NCBI GenBank assembly: GCA_025351165.1
Contig: JANXWK010000032.1
Location: 21,593-85,592 of the forward strand
DNA length: 64,000 nt
Reading direction: 5' to 3'
Source: Hyphomicrobiales bacterium
Lineage (GTDB): Bacteria; Pseudomonadota; Alphaproteobacteria; Rhizobiales; Beijerinckiaceae
Position numbers and translations under genes: made by a program. Shown here one piece after another: positions 30,489-37,912 of this stretch (positions are counted from its first letter, which is position 1; every line of letters starts with the position of its first letter). The notes under the pieces are model-generated. The model did not search any database and was not told the origin of the DNA. It saw only the letters and a program-made list of their open reading frames with translations.

Positions 30489-31538
30489 CTAACGCTGACG
30501 TATGAAAGACAAAAGGTTGAGCGGCAGTTTCTGTTTTTTTTGGTTTAATAAATCTTTTGAAACCAAATCAGCTGGTTTTTCTGGCGGCATTGGCATATCT
30601 AATGGCAATTTAACCTGCGCATCCTGAACGACATCGCCAGAAGAAGCTGGAAAAAAACTGGAAGACGGCAGATTAGTAAGCTGTCTCTCTCCGCTGCTAA
30701 AAGAATTCCGACCCATATTTCCCCAAGCATTTTGTATGGGCTTTGATACAGGCCCTGTTTCACTGCCTTGAAATAGCCCCAATATTGGTTTCGCACTACT
30801 TTTTGCCTGATACATGGTATTTTGCAGATCCTGTAAATTATCAGCTCCACCAGAACCATCAGCGAACCCTGCCCCTTCATCATGTTTGGCAACCAAAGCA
30901 GAATAAACTTCCGCAATTGTTTTTATCTCCCCAGACTTGCCATAAAACAGCGCTTTATTTGCGCTTGCGGCGTCCGAAAAAGAGGCAGCAGCGCTCTCAT
31001 CAGGTGATTGTACGGCAAGACGTATCAATTCCCCTGCCCCTGCAGCACCTAAAAAATGCGCAATATAAAGCTCCCCTTGTGATGGCACCCTGCCTAAATT
31101 CTTCGAAAGCTGTGCATGATTTTGCTGTGTAAAGGCCGCCGCTAGTCTGGATGAAACGACTGGATCATTCCTGAGCTCAAGAATTTTTGTTCGCGCACTA
31201 GCATCGGGTACATTCAGCCTACCGTTTTTGCCCTGCACTATCTGGCTGGCCTCAGCTTCAAGACCAAATCTTGCACCCTCTGCCTTGACTGTCGAGAGCC
31301 AGGTTTGATCTAAAAATTGATAAAGACCGGATGCAGAAGAGGTTTTTGCCTTGGCAGAACTATTCAGATTAGATTCGCGCTTTGCAGTTTTCATAAGATA
31401 GTCAAACGACACGCCTGTATCAGCTGAAGCGCTGCGTATGGCTTTACTCAATGGCGCATCTTTAATAGATACATCCTTGGGCGAAGCTGAACTGACTGGC
31501 ATGTTAGTAAAAAGGAACATGTAAGAGCGTTGTCTCAT
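30489..31538 (-). CDS. Lytic transglycosylase-like (SLT fold) protein
   Basis: Predicted peptidoglycan-cleaving enzyme. The 349-residue protein contains the SLT segment FDYLMKTAKRESNLNSSAKA with the catalytic Glu, followed by SSASGLYQFLDQTWLSTVK and later GELYIAHFLGAAGAGELI. The second half is Ser/Pro-rich and ends MPMPPEKPADL. No clear signal peptide is present. The start is unsure: ATG codons at 31538, 31520 and 31502 are all in frame and none has a good ribosome site. It heads the leftward transglycosylase-DUF2336-PilZ run. Because it lies next to type III genes, it might serve wall passage for that system, but relatives with the same neighbours lack T3SS, so a general role is more likely. 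Confidence 0.85.
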   Translation of the reverse strand: MRQRSYMFLFTNMPVSSASPKDVSIKDAPLSKAIRSASADTGVSFDYLMKTAKRESNLNSSAKAKTSSASGLYQFLDQTWLSTVKAEGARFGLEAEASQIVQGKNGRLNVPDASARTKILELRNDPVVSSRLAAAFTQQNHAQLSKNLGRVPSQGELYIAHFLGAAGAGELIRLAVQSPDESAAASFSDAASANKALFYGKSGEIKTIAEVYSALVAKHDEGAGFADGSGGADNLQDLQNTMYQAKSSAKPILGLFQGSETGPVSKPIQNAWGNMGRNSFSSGERQLTNLPSSSFFPASSGDVVQDAQVKLPLDMPMPPEKPADLVSKDLLNQKKQKLPLNLLSFIRQR

Positions 31539-31627
31539 GATAAATTTAAGAATAATTTTTCTAATTATGAAGATTTATGGTTAAGCTTCAGTAAATCTAT
31601 TTTGGTTTTTTTATTTTTTGAGGGAAA

Positions 31628-32275
31628 ATGTTCAAGTTCTGGCAAATGGTGAATGGTGACAATGACAAAAAACTCGAAAAAAGTTTGATAGACGGAACCG
31701 ACGCATTAATTATTGATCTTAGCAAACGCTCAAAACTTGCACGAAGCTGCGCAACTGATTTTATATTGGCAAATAAACAAACAAGGAAAGCGCCTACCTT
31801 GTTTGCGCGAATCAGTCCACTTGCGTGGCCAGAATCCATTCATGAACTAGAGGCCATCATGAAATCCGCCCCTTATGGAGTGGCATTGACTGCATGCGAA
31901 AATGGCATGGATGTGCAGCAGTTAGGTACAAGAATCTCTGTACTTGAAGCGTTTTATGGAATTGAAGTCGGCTCCACAAAAATTATTGCCTTTGTTGAGA
32001 CGCCACGAGCCATTGTTCAAATGCATAGTTATAAAAATGCTGGTAAAAGATTAATCGGGCTTGTTTTTGATGCAGACAGCTTGGCCAGTAATATGAATAT
32101 CGAAAGTGCTTATGAAGATGGGAAGAGTTTGTCCGTGCCACTTGATACAGCGCGCAGCCTGGTGCTTTTTGGAGCAAAATCAGCTGGTATACTGGCAATT
32201 GAGACTAGAGAAAATGCCAAAGCCATAAAAGAAAATGGCTTTGATGGAATGCTTGTTTTAAATGATACAGATTAA
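31628..32275 (+). CDS. Shortened CitE-like (HpcH/HpaI aldolase family) protein
   Basis: Related to the beta subunit of citrate lyase and other CoA-ester lyases. At 215 residues it is clearly shorter than the usual 270-300. The beginning SLIDGTDALIIDLSKRSKLA, the substrate arginine in FARISPLAWPE, the glutamate of IIAFVETPRAI and an aspartate in LVFDADSLASNM are kept. The usual C-terminal end with its IHPxQ motif is missing after ENGFDGMLVL. It may be a functional minimal form or a decaying gene. It is in the gap between transglycosylase and type III genes, and a hairpin terminator lies 120 bp downstream. Confidence 0.8.
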   Translation: MFKFWQMVNGDNDKKLEKSLIDGTDALIIDLSKRSKLARSCATDFILANKQTRKAPTLFARISPLAWPESIHELEAIMKSAPYGVALTACENGMDVQQLGTRISVLEAFYGIEVGSTKIIAFVETPRAIVQMHSYKNAGKRLIGLVFDADSLASNMNIESAYEDGKSLSVPLDTARSLVLFGAKSAGILAIETRENAKAIKENGFDGMLVLNDTD

Positions 32276-32393
32276 ACTATTAGTAAAATTACACCAAAGA
32301 CGCGAATGAACGGGCCAAGCCCGTCCATTTGGCACTGGTTAAATTAAAACTATGGAAACTTAAAACAAGATTCTAAGCTCGTCATGCCCGCTT

Positions 32394-32416
32394 GACGTGT
32401 GTACCCACGTCTTTTT
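32394..32416 (+). terminator. Rho-independent terminator
   Basis: GACGTG / CACGTC stem with a 6-base loop and five T residues. It separates the CitE-like gene from the first tandem box 40 bp downstream. Confidence 0.75.
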
Positions 32417-32455
32417 AAACATACCAGCTTTAGAAACAGAATCGTGCAAGAGTTT

Positions 32456-32477
32456 TGTAAGTTTTCTGTAAGGTTTT
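32456..32477 (+). promoter_or_regulatory. Tandem 11-bp tts-like box (copy 4)
   Basis: The half-sites are TGTAAGTTTTC and TGTAAGGTTTT. No gene starts directly downstream; the next element is copy 5, 171 bp further on, so this may be a distal second promoter for the gene at 32808. The -10 region is not clear (TACTTA or TTAAAT). Confidence 0.65.
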
Positions 32478-32647
32478 CCTACTTAAATCTTACAGATTTT
32501 AAAATAAAAAAATATTTTTGATAAAACCTGTTAAAAAAATCGATTTTTAATGTGCTTGAAGCAACAATATACAAATAAAAACAGTTACTTGATCCATAAT
32601 TAACCTAACTGAATAAAAATACAAAAAAATGCGTATTTTTTAAATCT

Positions 32648-32669
32648 TGTAAGGTTCATGTAAGGTTGA
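32648..32669 (+). promoter_or_regulatory. Tandem 11-bp tts-like box (copy 5)
   Basis: The half-sites are TGTAAGGTTCA and TGTAAGGTTGA, the best match to the consensus. TATAAC begins exactly 5 bp after it (32675-32680). The gene start is 139 bp downstream, giving a long 5' leader. Confidence 0.85.
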
Positions 32670-32807
32670 TGATTTATAACTATATTTAAGGCGCAAAAAT
32701 CGCCTCAGGTGGAGTTGTCAAATTAAGGTTATCACAACACAAATATTGACAAAACCACCTCAAAAGCGATAAAGTTTTAACAAGTTCAAACAAAACAGGA
32801 GAGTAAA

Positions 32808-33008
32808 ATGGCAAACGTATCAGGCGGTGGAGCAAGTGGAGCAACACAGGGCGCACAGGCAGCTCTTTCCAAGGCGAATGAAGCTAAAGCAAATTTTCAA
32901 ACCATGACTCAGGCAAGTGATATTAACACAGCAGCTAAAATTGAGTCAGATGTTAATAATGCATCAAACTCTGCCTTAGGTCAGGCCGCTGGTAAAGTAT
33001 TCCAGTAA
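32808..33008 (+). CDS. Needle/pilus subunit-like small protein (candidate SctF, NopA-like)
   Basis: A 66-residue protein with no signal peptide. A Gly/Ser/Ala-rich beginning (MANVSGGGASGATQGAQAAL) leads into a single long alanine- and asparagine-rich helix, with no cysteine or proline. Size, composition and helix resemble type III needle or pilus subunits such as NopA/HrpA. I find no other SctF candidate near the operon. Strong signals support heavy expression: two upstream boxes, an AGGAG ribosome site and a strong terminator right after it. The assignment is by features, since this family has little sequence identity. Confidence 0.68.
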   Translation: MANVSGGGASGATQGAQAALSKANEAKANFQTMTQASDINTAAKIESDVNNASNSALGQAAGKVFQ

Positions 33009-33053
33009 TGATTATGGCTAGCTTCTAAGTAAAAAACTAGAGCTAATAGAATT

Positions 33054-33081
33054 AATGGGCTTTTTTAAGCCCATTTTTTAT
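33054..33081 (+). terminator. Rho-independent terminator after the needle-like gene
   Basis: AATGGGC / GCCCATT stem with an 8-base loop and a run of T residues, 46 bp after the stop codon. It makes the needle-like gene a monocistronic unit. Confidence 0.92.
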
Positions 33082-33192
33082 TTGTAGGTTACAAGCTTGC
33101 TAGAAATTTAACTAAACATACAATGTAAGTTTTAAAATATATAAATGTTATGGTATCTTCTAAATACATCAATAGAGTTTTGGAGATAAGCA

Positions 33193-33414
33193 ATGACGAT
33201 CTTTTCAAATAGAATAGAAGCCTCACCTTTTTCAGAAGAAGATAAAAAAAGCAATCTCAAAGAGATGTTTGAAAAACAGCTAAGATTTAACACAGAAACT
33301 TATGGCATGCTTCGTGCCGCGTCTAACAAGTTTCTTGAAGATAAAATCTCATCAGATATGCAATCAAAACAGAATTCAAACAAAGAGAAAGTCTACGAAA
33401 AAGCAATTGGATAA
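33193..33414 (+). CDS. Small hypothetical protein, 73 aa
   Basis: Unrecognised. A charged, likely all-helical soluble protein with a polar beginning (MTIFSNRIEASPFSEEDKK) and Lys/Ser/Asn-rich end. A GGAG ribosome site is 8-9 bases before the ATG. Only one 11-bp half-site (TGTAAGTTTTA, 33124-33134) lies upstream, so membership in the box regulon is unproved. Its place between the needle-like gene and a repeat-module gene and its size would fit a needle chaperone or accessory (SctE/SctG-like), but this is a guess from position. Confidence 0.6.
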   Translation: MTIFSNRIEASPFSEEDKKSNLKEMFEKQLRFNTETYGMLRAASNKFLEDKISSDMQSKQNSNKEKVYEKAIG

Positions 33415-33496
33415 CTTATTATTACATAAAATCAAAACGTATAATAATGTTGAGCAGACTTATTGTAAAAAAAGCCTACTCATTATTATTTTAAAA

Positions 33497-34141
33497 TTAA
33501 CGCAGGGACAAACTAAGAGCACCTGTGGCACTCTCTGCCAGAGCTTCGTTAGATCCTGTTATGGACTTTTGTGCATCTGCAAAACCAGTATCATCCCCCT
33601 CAGTTTTAGTTGAAGTTTGATTAGTAGATTCTGATTTTTGTGGGGTTGATGCTGGTGTTTGTGGAGTTTGGGTCTTATTAGTTTGATTCTTAGTTTCAGG
33701 CTTTGGCGTTGTCTGAGTTTGCGAAGAATTACCTGTTGCACCGGCAGGATTCGTTGGAGTAACTACAGATGTACCGTCTTGTTTGCCAGTACTGTCTCCC
33801 GCAGTGTTTTCATCACCCTGAGTAGTATTACCTACACTATTGGCAGCATTGTTTAATATTTTTTTCATTACTTCACTAAAATCAGCTAAATCAAATAATT
33901 TGCTCTGGCCACCTACATATATTTGTTTAGCCTTTGCAGCAGCTTCTTCTTTAGTAGTAGCGCCCTCAAGCGCTTGAACATTGCCTGCATTGTCAACAGC
34001 TATGAAGGAGCCTGTTTTGGTCTTTGCTATAAGCATTTGACCTTTACCTTCGATACCGGCCCAAGTTCCCTCACCTTGAACTAAAGCAGATCCATTTGCT
34101 TTTGCCGCTTGGTACATTTTAGGGCTAAGTGCGCTAACCAT
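33497..34141 (-). CDS. Single-module low-complexity protein, candidate T3SS-secreted protein
   Basis: Unrecognised 214-residue protein with no signal peptide. Residues about 27-80 form one copy of the module in the genes at 26006 and 27410 (WAGIEGKGQMLIAKTKTG, then FIAVDNAGNVQALEGATTKEE). Its WAG opening and the ALEGAT end are shared almost exactly with copy 1 of the 26006 protein. From residue 100 the protein is a Thr-, Gln-, Pro- and Ser-rich tail of over 100 residues. AGGAG precedes the ATG and a tandem box lies 65 bp upstream. A tailed, short relative of the three-repeat protein; surface or effector role inferred. Confidence 0.8.
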   Translation of the reverse strand: MVSALSPKMYQAAKANGSALVQGEGTWAGIEGKGQMLIAKTKTGSFIAVDNAGNVQALEGATTKEEAAAKAKQIYVGGQSKLFDLADFSEVMKKILNNAANSVGNTTQGDENTAGDSTGKQDGTSVVTPTNPAGATGNSSQTQTTPKPETKNQTNKTQTPQTPASTPQKSESTNQTSTKTEGDDTGFADAQKSITGSNEALAESATGALSLSLR

Positions 34142-34205
34142 AATTCTCTCCTGATTTTTGTTGTTTGCCGCTTTAATTTTTTATACTTGCATTTACTAAA
34201 ACATG

Positions 34206-34227
34206 CCAACCTTACATGAACCTTACA
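34206..34227 (-). promoter_or_regulatory. Tandem 11-bp tts-like box (copy 6)
   Basis: On the minus strand the half-sites are TGTAAGGTTCA and TGTAAGGTTGG, followed by CATGTTTT as in copy 3. The start of the single-module gene is 65 bp downstream at 34141. A further CTTACAATCT stretch just before the box might extend the site. Confidence 0.85.
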
Positions 34228-34296
34228 AGATTGTAAGAAAACGAAATTATTTTTAATTATTTTTTAGTTTGGTTTATTTCTGCAATAGTAACCTTC

Positions 34297-34896
34297 TTAA
34301 CTTGGCCGCGCTAGGGAAAATACACGTTCCACAGCGGCGTAATCCTGATATCCTAGTCGTGCCAATGGTTTAATGGCCAAAGTATCGAGAATTCCGTCTT
34401 TTATGTACGCGTCATCAATATATATGCTCACCACCTGCCCCAGTACAAGCCATGACTCCACACCCTGACCATCCAAATTATGCAGTTCCTGAATGCTGAG
34501 CAATCTACATTCTAGAGCTGCTGGCACACCTGCGACGCGCGATGGCCTGACTACGTGTGAGTTGACTGATTCTAATCCTGCATAGTCCATTTCACTCACC
34601 CCATATGGCAGGGGCGCTGATGTGAGGCTCATTTTTTCAACCATGTTAAGGCCAACCATATTGCAGACAAACTCGCCTGTTGCCTCAATATTTTTGACAC
34701 TGTCTTTATAGCCATTACTGGAAAAGCCAACAATTGGGGGCTTATCTGTAAAAGCATTAAAGAAACTATAGGGTGCAAGATTGATGATACCCTCAGGGCT
34801 TACAGTAGAAATCCAGCCAATTGGACGCGGCGAGACGATAGCCTTGAAAGGATTGTACGTAAGTCCATGATTATTCAAAGCGGGGTCAAATTGCAT
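34297..34896 (-). CDS. Flavin reductase family (FMN-binding split barrel) protein
   Basis: Predicted flavoprotein oxidoreductase of the flavin reductase-like group. The 199-residue protein contains ISPRPIGWIST-like VSPRPIGWISTVSPEGIINL, then APYSFFNAFTDKPPIVGFSS and KDSVKNIEATGEFVCNMV, the standard FMN-site segments. The partner and substrate are not evident. It follows the truncated kinase gene by five bases on the same strand, so both are one transcript. It looks like a chromosomal passenger unrelated to type III secretion. Confidence 0.9.
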   Translation of the reverse strand: MQFDPALNNHGLTYNPFKAIVSPRPIGWISTVSPEGIINLAPYSFFNAFTDKPPIVGFSSNGYKDSVKNIEATGEFVCNMVGLNMVEKMSLTSAPLPYGVSEMDYAGLESVNSHVVRPSRVAGVPAALECRLLSIQELHNLDGQGVESWLVLGQVVSIYIDDAYIKDGILDTLAIKPLARLGYQDYAAVERVFSLARPS

Positions 34897-34901
34897 AAAG
34901 T

Positions 34902-35717
34902 CTACACTCCCTGAAAATTCAGGCAGAAAACAGCACCCCCACCTTCATTGTCGCGATAGGAAACCGCCCCCCCATGCTGGTGCATAACCTCCATAACAAT
35001 TGAAAGACCTAGCCCTGCCCCACCTTTTGTTGGAATTGGCCCCTGTTCAAATGGACGGAAAATACGTTCACGATGCTCAAGCGGAACGCCGTGCCCAGTA
35101 TCGGCAACCTCTACCAAACCTGGCGCAGCAACGGAAACTGAAATGACAGAGCCTTCAGGTGCATGTCCCATGGAATTTTCAACTAGATTGCTAATAGCTT
35201 CAAATGCAAAACCGCGATCTGCCTTAATCATGACTGTGCTTGCTTCATCGGCAATCAGTTCAATCATGCGGCCACGATATATGGCAAGCGGCGCAAGCGC
35301 ACCCACCACATCCTGCGCAAGTGCAATTAAATCTGTATCAGCAAATACATTTGTATGTGTTTCAGATGCTCGCGCAGCAGATAAAAGCTGTCCAACCAAA
35401 CGGCTCATCCATTCAAGATCATGGCGAATCTCTTCTGTCTCTGGTGGACTTGGGGCACTCAATCTTGCTGCAAGCACAGCTAGAGGCGTACGTAATTGAT
35501 GCGCTGCATCCCAGATAAACCGACGCAGTGTTACATAGCCATTATTTAAACGTTCAAGCGCAGAGTTAAATTCCTGAACAATTTCAGCAACATCTGATCC
35601 ATCTTCTGGAACACTGAGCGCCTGAGTTGCCGTGGCTGGGGAAATCGCAGCAATCTGTGCTTTAAGGTCAGCAAGGTCAAAACCGTTTTTTGGCTTGGAA
35701 TTAGGCAATGGCACCAT
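34902..35717 (-). CDS. Sensor histidine kinase, N-terminally truncated
   Basis: The 271-residue protein keeps a complete kinase core. The H-box FIWDAAHQLRTPLAVLAARL has His73, the N-box is NLVENSMGHAP, the G1 box VADTGHGVP, the F-box RIFRPFEQ and the G2 box GGAGLGLSI. It lacks any sensor domain or membrane helix, and begins inside what looks like a HAMP-proximal segment (MVPLPNSKPKNGFDLADLK). In the same frame only eight more sense codons precede the ATG before a stop, and no ribosome site is evident. It may be a remnant of a membrane kinase or a soluble kinase. No response regulator is adjacent. It is divergent from the T3SS operon, so it could serve the box-binding regulator, but nothing shows this. 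Confidence 0.82.
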   Translation of the reverse strand: MVPLPNSKPKNGFDLADLKAQIAAISPATATQALSVPEDGSDVAEIVQEFNSALERLNNGYVTLRRFIWDAAHQLRTPLAVLAARLSAPSPPETEEIRHDLEWMSRLVGQLLSAARASETHTNVFADTDLIALAQDVVGALAPLAIYRGRMIELIADEASTVMIKADRGFAFEAISNLVENSMGHAPEGSVISVSVAAPGLVEVADTGHGVPLEHRERIFRPFEQGPIPTKGGAGLGLSIVMEVMHQHGGAVSYRDNEGGGAVFCLNFQGV

Positions 35718-35885
35718 TCGCTTTAAATAATCAATGTATCTGCGTTACCAGAAAATCTAATGATCGTCCACTTATAGTAAATAGCGTCCGCGCTAGGCTA
35801 TTATAGTTAAGTACATGTTTACGCTCGTTAATCAATTAACTAAGCATTAGTATTTTACTGGACGTAAAACTGCCATGAGGTTATG

Positions 35886-35900
35886 TTAATGACACGTTAA
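35886..35900 (+). promoter_or_regulatory. Candidate CtrA site and degenerate tts-like box before the T3SS operon
   Basis: TTAATGACACGTTAA is an exact TTAA-N7-TTAA match, 73 bp before the sctI-like start. It partly overlaps a stretch ATGAGGTTATGTTAATGA (35875-35892) that resembles the tandem box with one base missing. A second near-match, TTAA-N7-TTAG, is at 35836-35850. In this AT-rich region chance matches are likely, so either regulator is only a proposal. Confidence 0.35.
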
Positions 35901-35973
35901 TTTAAAATGTTGTTCTGTAATTACATTCCGTTTTGACTTAAGAACAAATTACAGCAAATAAAGGAATTAGACC

Positions 35974-36315
35974 ATGGCTTACAGCATAAGCTCTATTTCA
36001 GGTGTTGGAAAAGGTTCTCAAGGGGTCTGGACAAAGGCTGTATCAAGCATCGCTGGAAGCGAGCAAAGAGTTGGCAACTCAATGCCAAGCGATTCTTCGT
36101 CTATGCCATTCAATTCAAGTTACAAATCACAAAATGCCAATGGCAATCGTTCTTTTCATGACAAAGCAGATTCAATCAGCAAGTCATCTCTTCCAAAAGA
36201 ATACCAGGATGCAATAACCTGGAAGAAAAACTCAGTGAACGATACAACTTTCTTGAATCTTGCGTCAAAAGTGGTTAAGGATGGGTTAGCGGGCGTTAAA
36301 CAGCTTCTCCAATAA
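35974..36315 (+). CDS. Candidate T3SS inner-rod protein (SctI/NopB position)
   Basis: A 113-residue protein without signal peptide, with a Ser/Asn-rich first 60 residues (MAYSISSISGVGKGSQGVW) and a C-terminal helix ending in DTTFLNLASKVVKDGLAGVKQLLQ-type sequence (residues 90-113). SctI proteins have this layout: a polar N-terminal half and a conserved amphipathic C-terminal helix. In rhizobia the nopB gene stands exactly here, right before sctJ (rhcJ). The gap to sctJ is 51 bp. Sequence identity alone would not identify it; position and shape do. Confidence 0.65.
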   Translation: MAYSISSISGVGKGSQGVWTKAVSSIAGSEQRVGNSMPSDSSSMPFNSSYKSQNANGNRSFHDKADSISKSSLPKEYQDAITWKKNSVNDTTFLNLASKVVKDGLAGVKQLLQ

Positions 36316-36366
36316 GATTAAAATAAAATAATAAAATTGCGGCGGCAATAACTCTAGGGGATTAAA

Positions 36367-37185
36367 ATGTTGAAGTTTTCTTTGCGTTCAAAATTTGTAA
36401 AGCTTGCTTTTATCGCATCATTAGGCTTCGCGGTCTCGGCCTGCAAAGAAGATCTCTACACAAAAATGACAGAATCAGAAGCAAATGAGATGCTGTCAGT
36501 TCTCTTACGCAACAATGTTGACGCTACACGCACAGTTACTAAAGAAGGGTTAAGTGTTCTAAAGGTTGAAACATCTCAGCGTTCAGAGGCAATTGAGTTG
36601 CTGAAATCAAAGGGCTATCCCAAGCAGGTTTTCTCCAGCCTGTGTGACACGTTTAAAAGCAATGGTTTTGTTGCATCTCCGACAGAAGAGCGTGCTCGCC
36701 TAGCCTGTGCCAACAACGATGAAGCCTCAAAATCTGTCATGAAAATACAGGGCGTCATTTCTGCCCGTGTTTTAACTGTTATGCCAAAAAATGATCCTTT
36801 CAAACTGGAGCGTTCTGAAGGTTCTGCATCAGTTATTGTTCAACACGATGCAGGCACAGACATGACAGCTCTAAAGCCAATGATAAGAATGACTGTAGCA
36901 AATAGTATTGAAGGCCTTACCTACGATAAAGTAAGCGTTGGTTTCACACCGGTTGAAAGCAATAAGGATGATTTACTAGCATCCAGAATGGCTGCCAGCG
37001 CAATTTCAACTGAGTTCTATGCATACATAATTGCTGGAATAATGGCATTCATAGGCTTGGGAGTTCTACTTGCAGGACGCGTATCTGAGCTTTTGACCAA
37101 GACGGGTGCAGGCAAGTTGCTGTCTGGCAAAAATTTTGAAGCATTTCCAACATCTCAAGCCAATAAGTTGAGTGCTGCTGAGTGA
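36367..37185 (+). CDS. sctJ: T3SS inner-membrane ring lipoprotein SctJ
   Basis: Forms the inner-membrane ring of the type III basal body together with SctD. The 272-residue protein has a lipoprotein signal with the lipobox AVSAC (Cys at about residue 26), and the ring-building motif LYTKMTESEANEMLSVLLRN, which is typical of YscJ/FliF. After SKGYPKQVFSSL comes the second ring domain with VMKIQGVISARVLTVMP. A C-terminal membrane helix lies at about residues 219-242 (FYAYIIAGIMAFIGLGVLLAG). It overlaps the start of sctK by four bases. Confidence 0.95.
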   Translation: MLKFSLRSKFVKLAFIASLGFAVSACKEDLYTKMTESEANEMLSVLLRNNVDATRTVTKEGLSVLKVETSQRSEAIELLKSKGYPKQVFSSLCDTFKSNGFVASPTEERARLACANNDEASKSVMKIQGVISARVLTVMPKNDPFKLERSEGSASVIVQHDAGTDMTALKPMIRMTVANSIEGLTYDKVSVGFTPVESNKDDLLASRMAASAISTEFYAYIIAGIMAFIGLGVLLAGRVSELLTKTGAGKLLSGKNFEAFPTSQANKLSAAE

Positions 37186-37850
37186 ACGTAAATGATCATA
37201 CTTCCAAGGATGCAGATTGGCTGGACACTGTTCCAGCTTCTCGTATTGCAAGCCTTTTAAACAGTCATATCGGTCCACAAGACATTGATGAAACAGCTAT
37301 AGTCCGTTTAAAATCCTCCCAAAGAGTTGGGCCTGTTTTTAAAAAAATTCTACTGGACCGACTAAAGATAACGTCCAAAGTCCCGACAGCTAAATCAAAC
37401 GGTACAAATGCTCCCTCCCATCCAGCAGTCCAGATTTTACTGAGCTCTCCATCCAGTGCAGAAAATATTGCAAAAATTATTGGGGCTCAAATTCATGCTT
37501 CTTCATTGCGCCGGCTGATAACAAAGGCTGAAGTTGAAAGTATGCAGCAATGGCTCGGAAGAGAAATCTACATATTTGCGCTTAAACAACTTAAAACCAT
37601 GCCAATAAACTTTAATCTTGAACAGCCTCATCAAAGTCTGTCTCAAACTATTCGCAATGACGGTATTTCAATTCTGTTTGGTTGGGTAAAACGCCAAAAC
37701 GAGGCGGATTGTACAAAAATGGAGCTTTTACATGGCGACATTTTAACCATTAATGCGCTAAATGAAAAGCTTGAAGAAAAAATTGGGTCCGTATTATCTG
37801 ATAGCCTAGTCCATGAGGCAATCGCTGCTTACAAAAGCTTAAACTCTTAA
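37182..37850 (+). CDS. sctK: T3SS sorting-platform protein SctK (NolU-like)
   Basis: Predicted cytoplasmic accessory that links the sorting platform to the basal body. The 222-residue soluble protein starts at a GTG (37182) that overlaps the sctJ stop. Conservation within SctK is low; recognisable are the position between sctJ and sctL, the size and the central AEVESMQQWLGREIYIFALK segment that resembles NolU/HrpD-type proteins. No signal peptide or membrane helix. Identity is mainly by synteny with the rhizobial order. Confidence 0.75.
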   Translation: MNVNDHTSKDADWLDTVPASRIASLLNSHIGPQDIDETAIVRLKSSQRVGPVFKKILLDRLKITSKVPTAKSNGTNAPSHPAVQILLSSPSSAENIAKIIGAQIHASSLRRLITKAEVESMQQWLGREIYIFALKQLKTMPINFNLEQPHQSLSQTIRNDGISILFGWVKRQNEADCTKMELLHGDILTINALNEKLEEKIGSVLSDSLVHEAIAAYKSLNS

Positions 37851-37912
37851 AAGACTTTTGGCGTGTAGAGAGATAGTAAGAGCCTTTTTAAAAAATAAAG
37901 GGGCTCATTTTA

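Larger units (their letters stand above)
32276..32807. other. Regulatory intergenic region before the needle-like gene
   Basis: About 530 bp without a supported gene. In order it holds a small hairpin ACGGGC/GCCCGT (32310-32324), an intrinsic terminator (32394-32416), two tandem tts-like boxes (32456-32477 and 32648-32669), and a strongly AT-rich stretch between them. The ribosome site AGGAG lies just before ATG 32808. Confidence 0.7.

Noticed and set aside
33124..33134. Single half-site TGTAAGTTTTA upstream of the 73-residue gene
   Set aside because: The adjacent 11 bp on either side do not form a second half-site.
35827..35840. Palindrome GTTAAT-CA-ATTAAC between the kinase and T3SS genes
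   Set aside because: Short and wholly A/T-rich; not distinctive enough to propose an operator.
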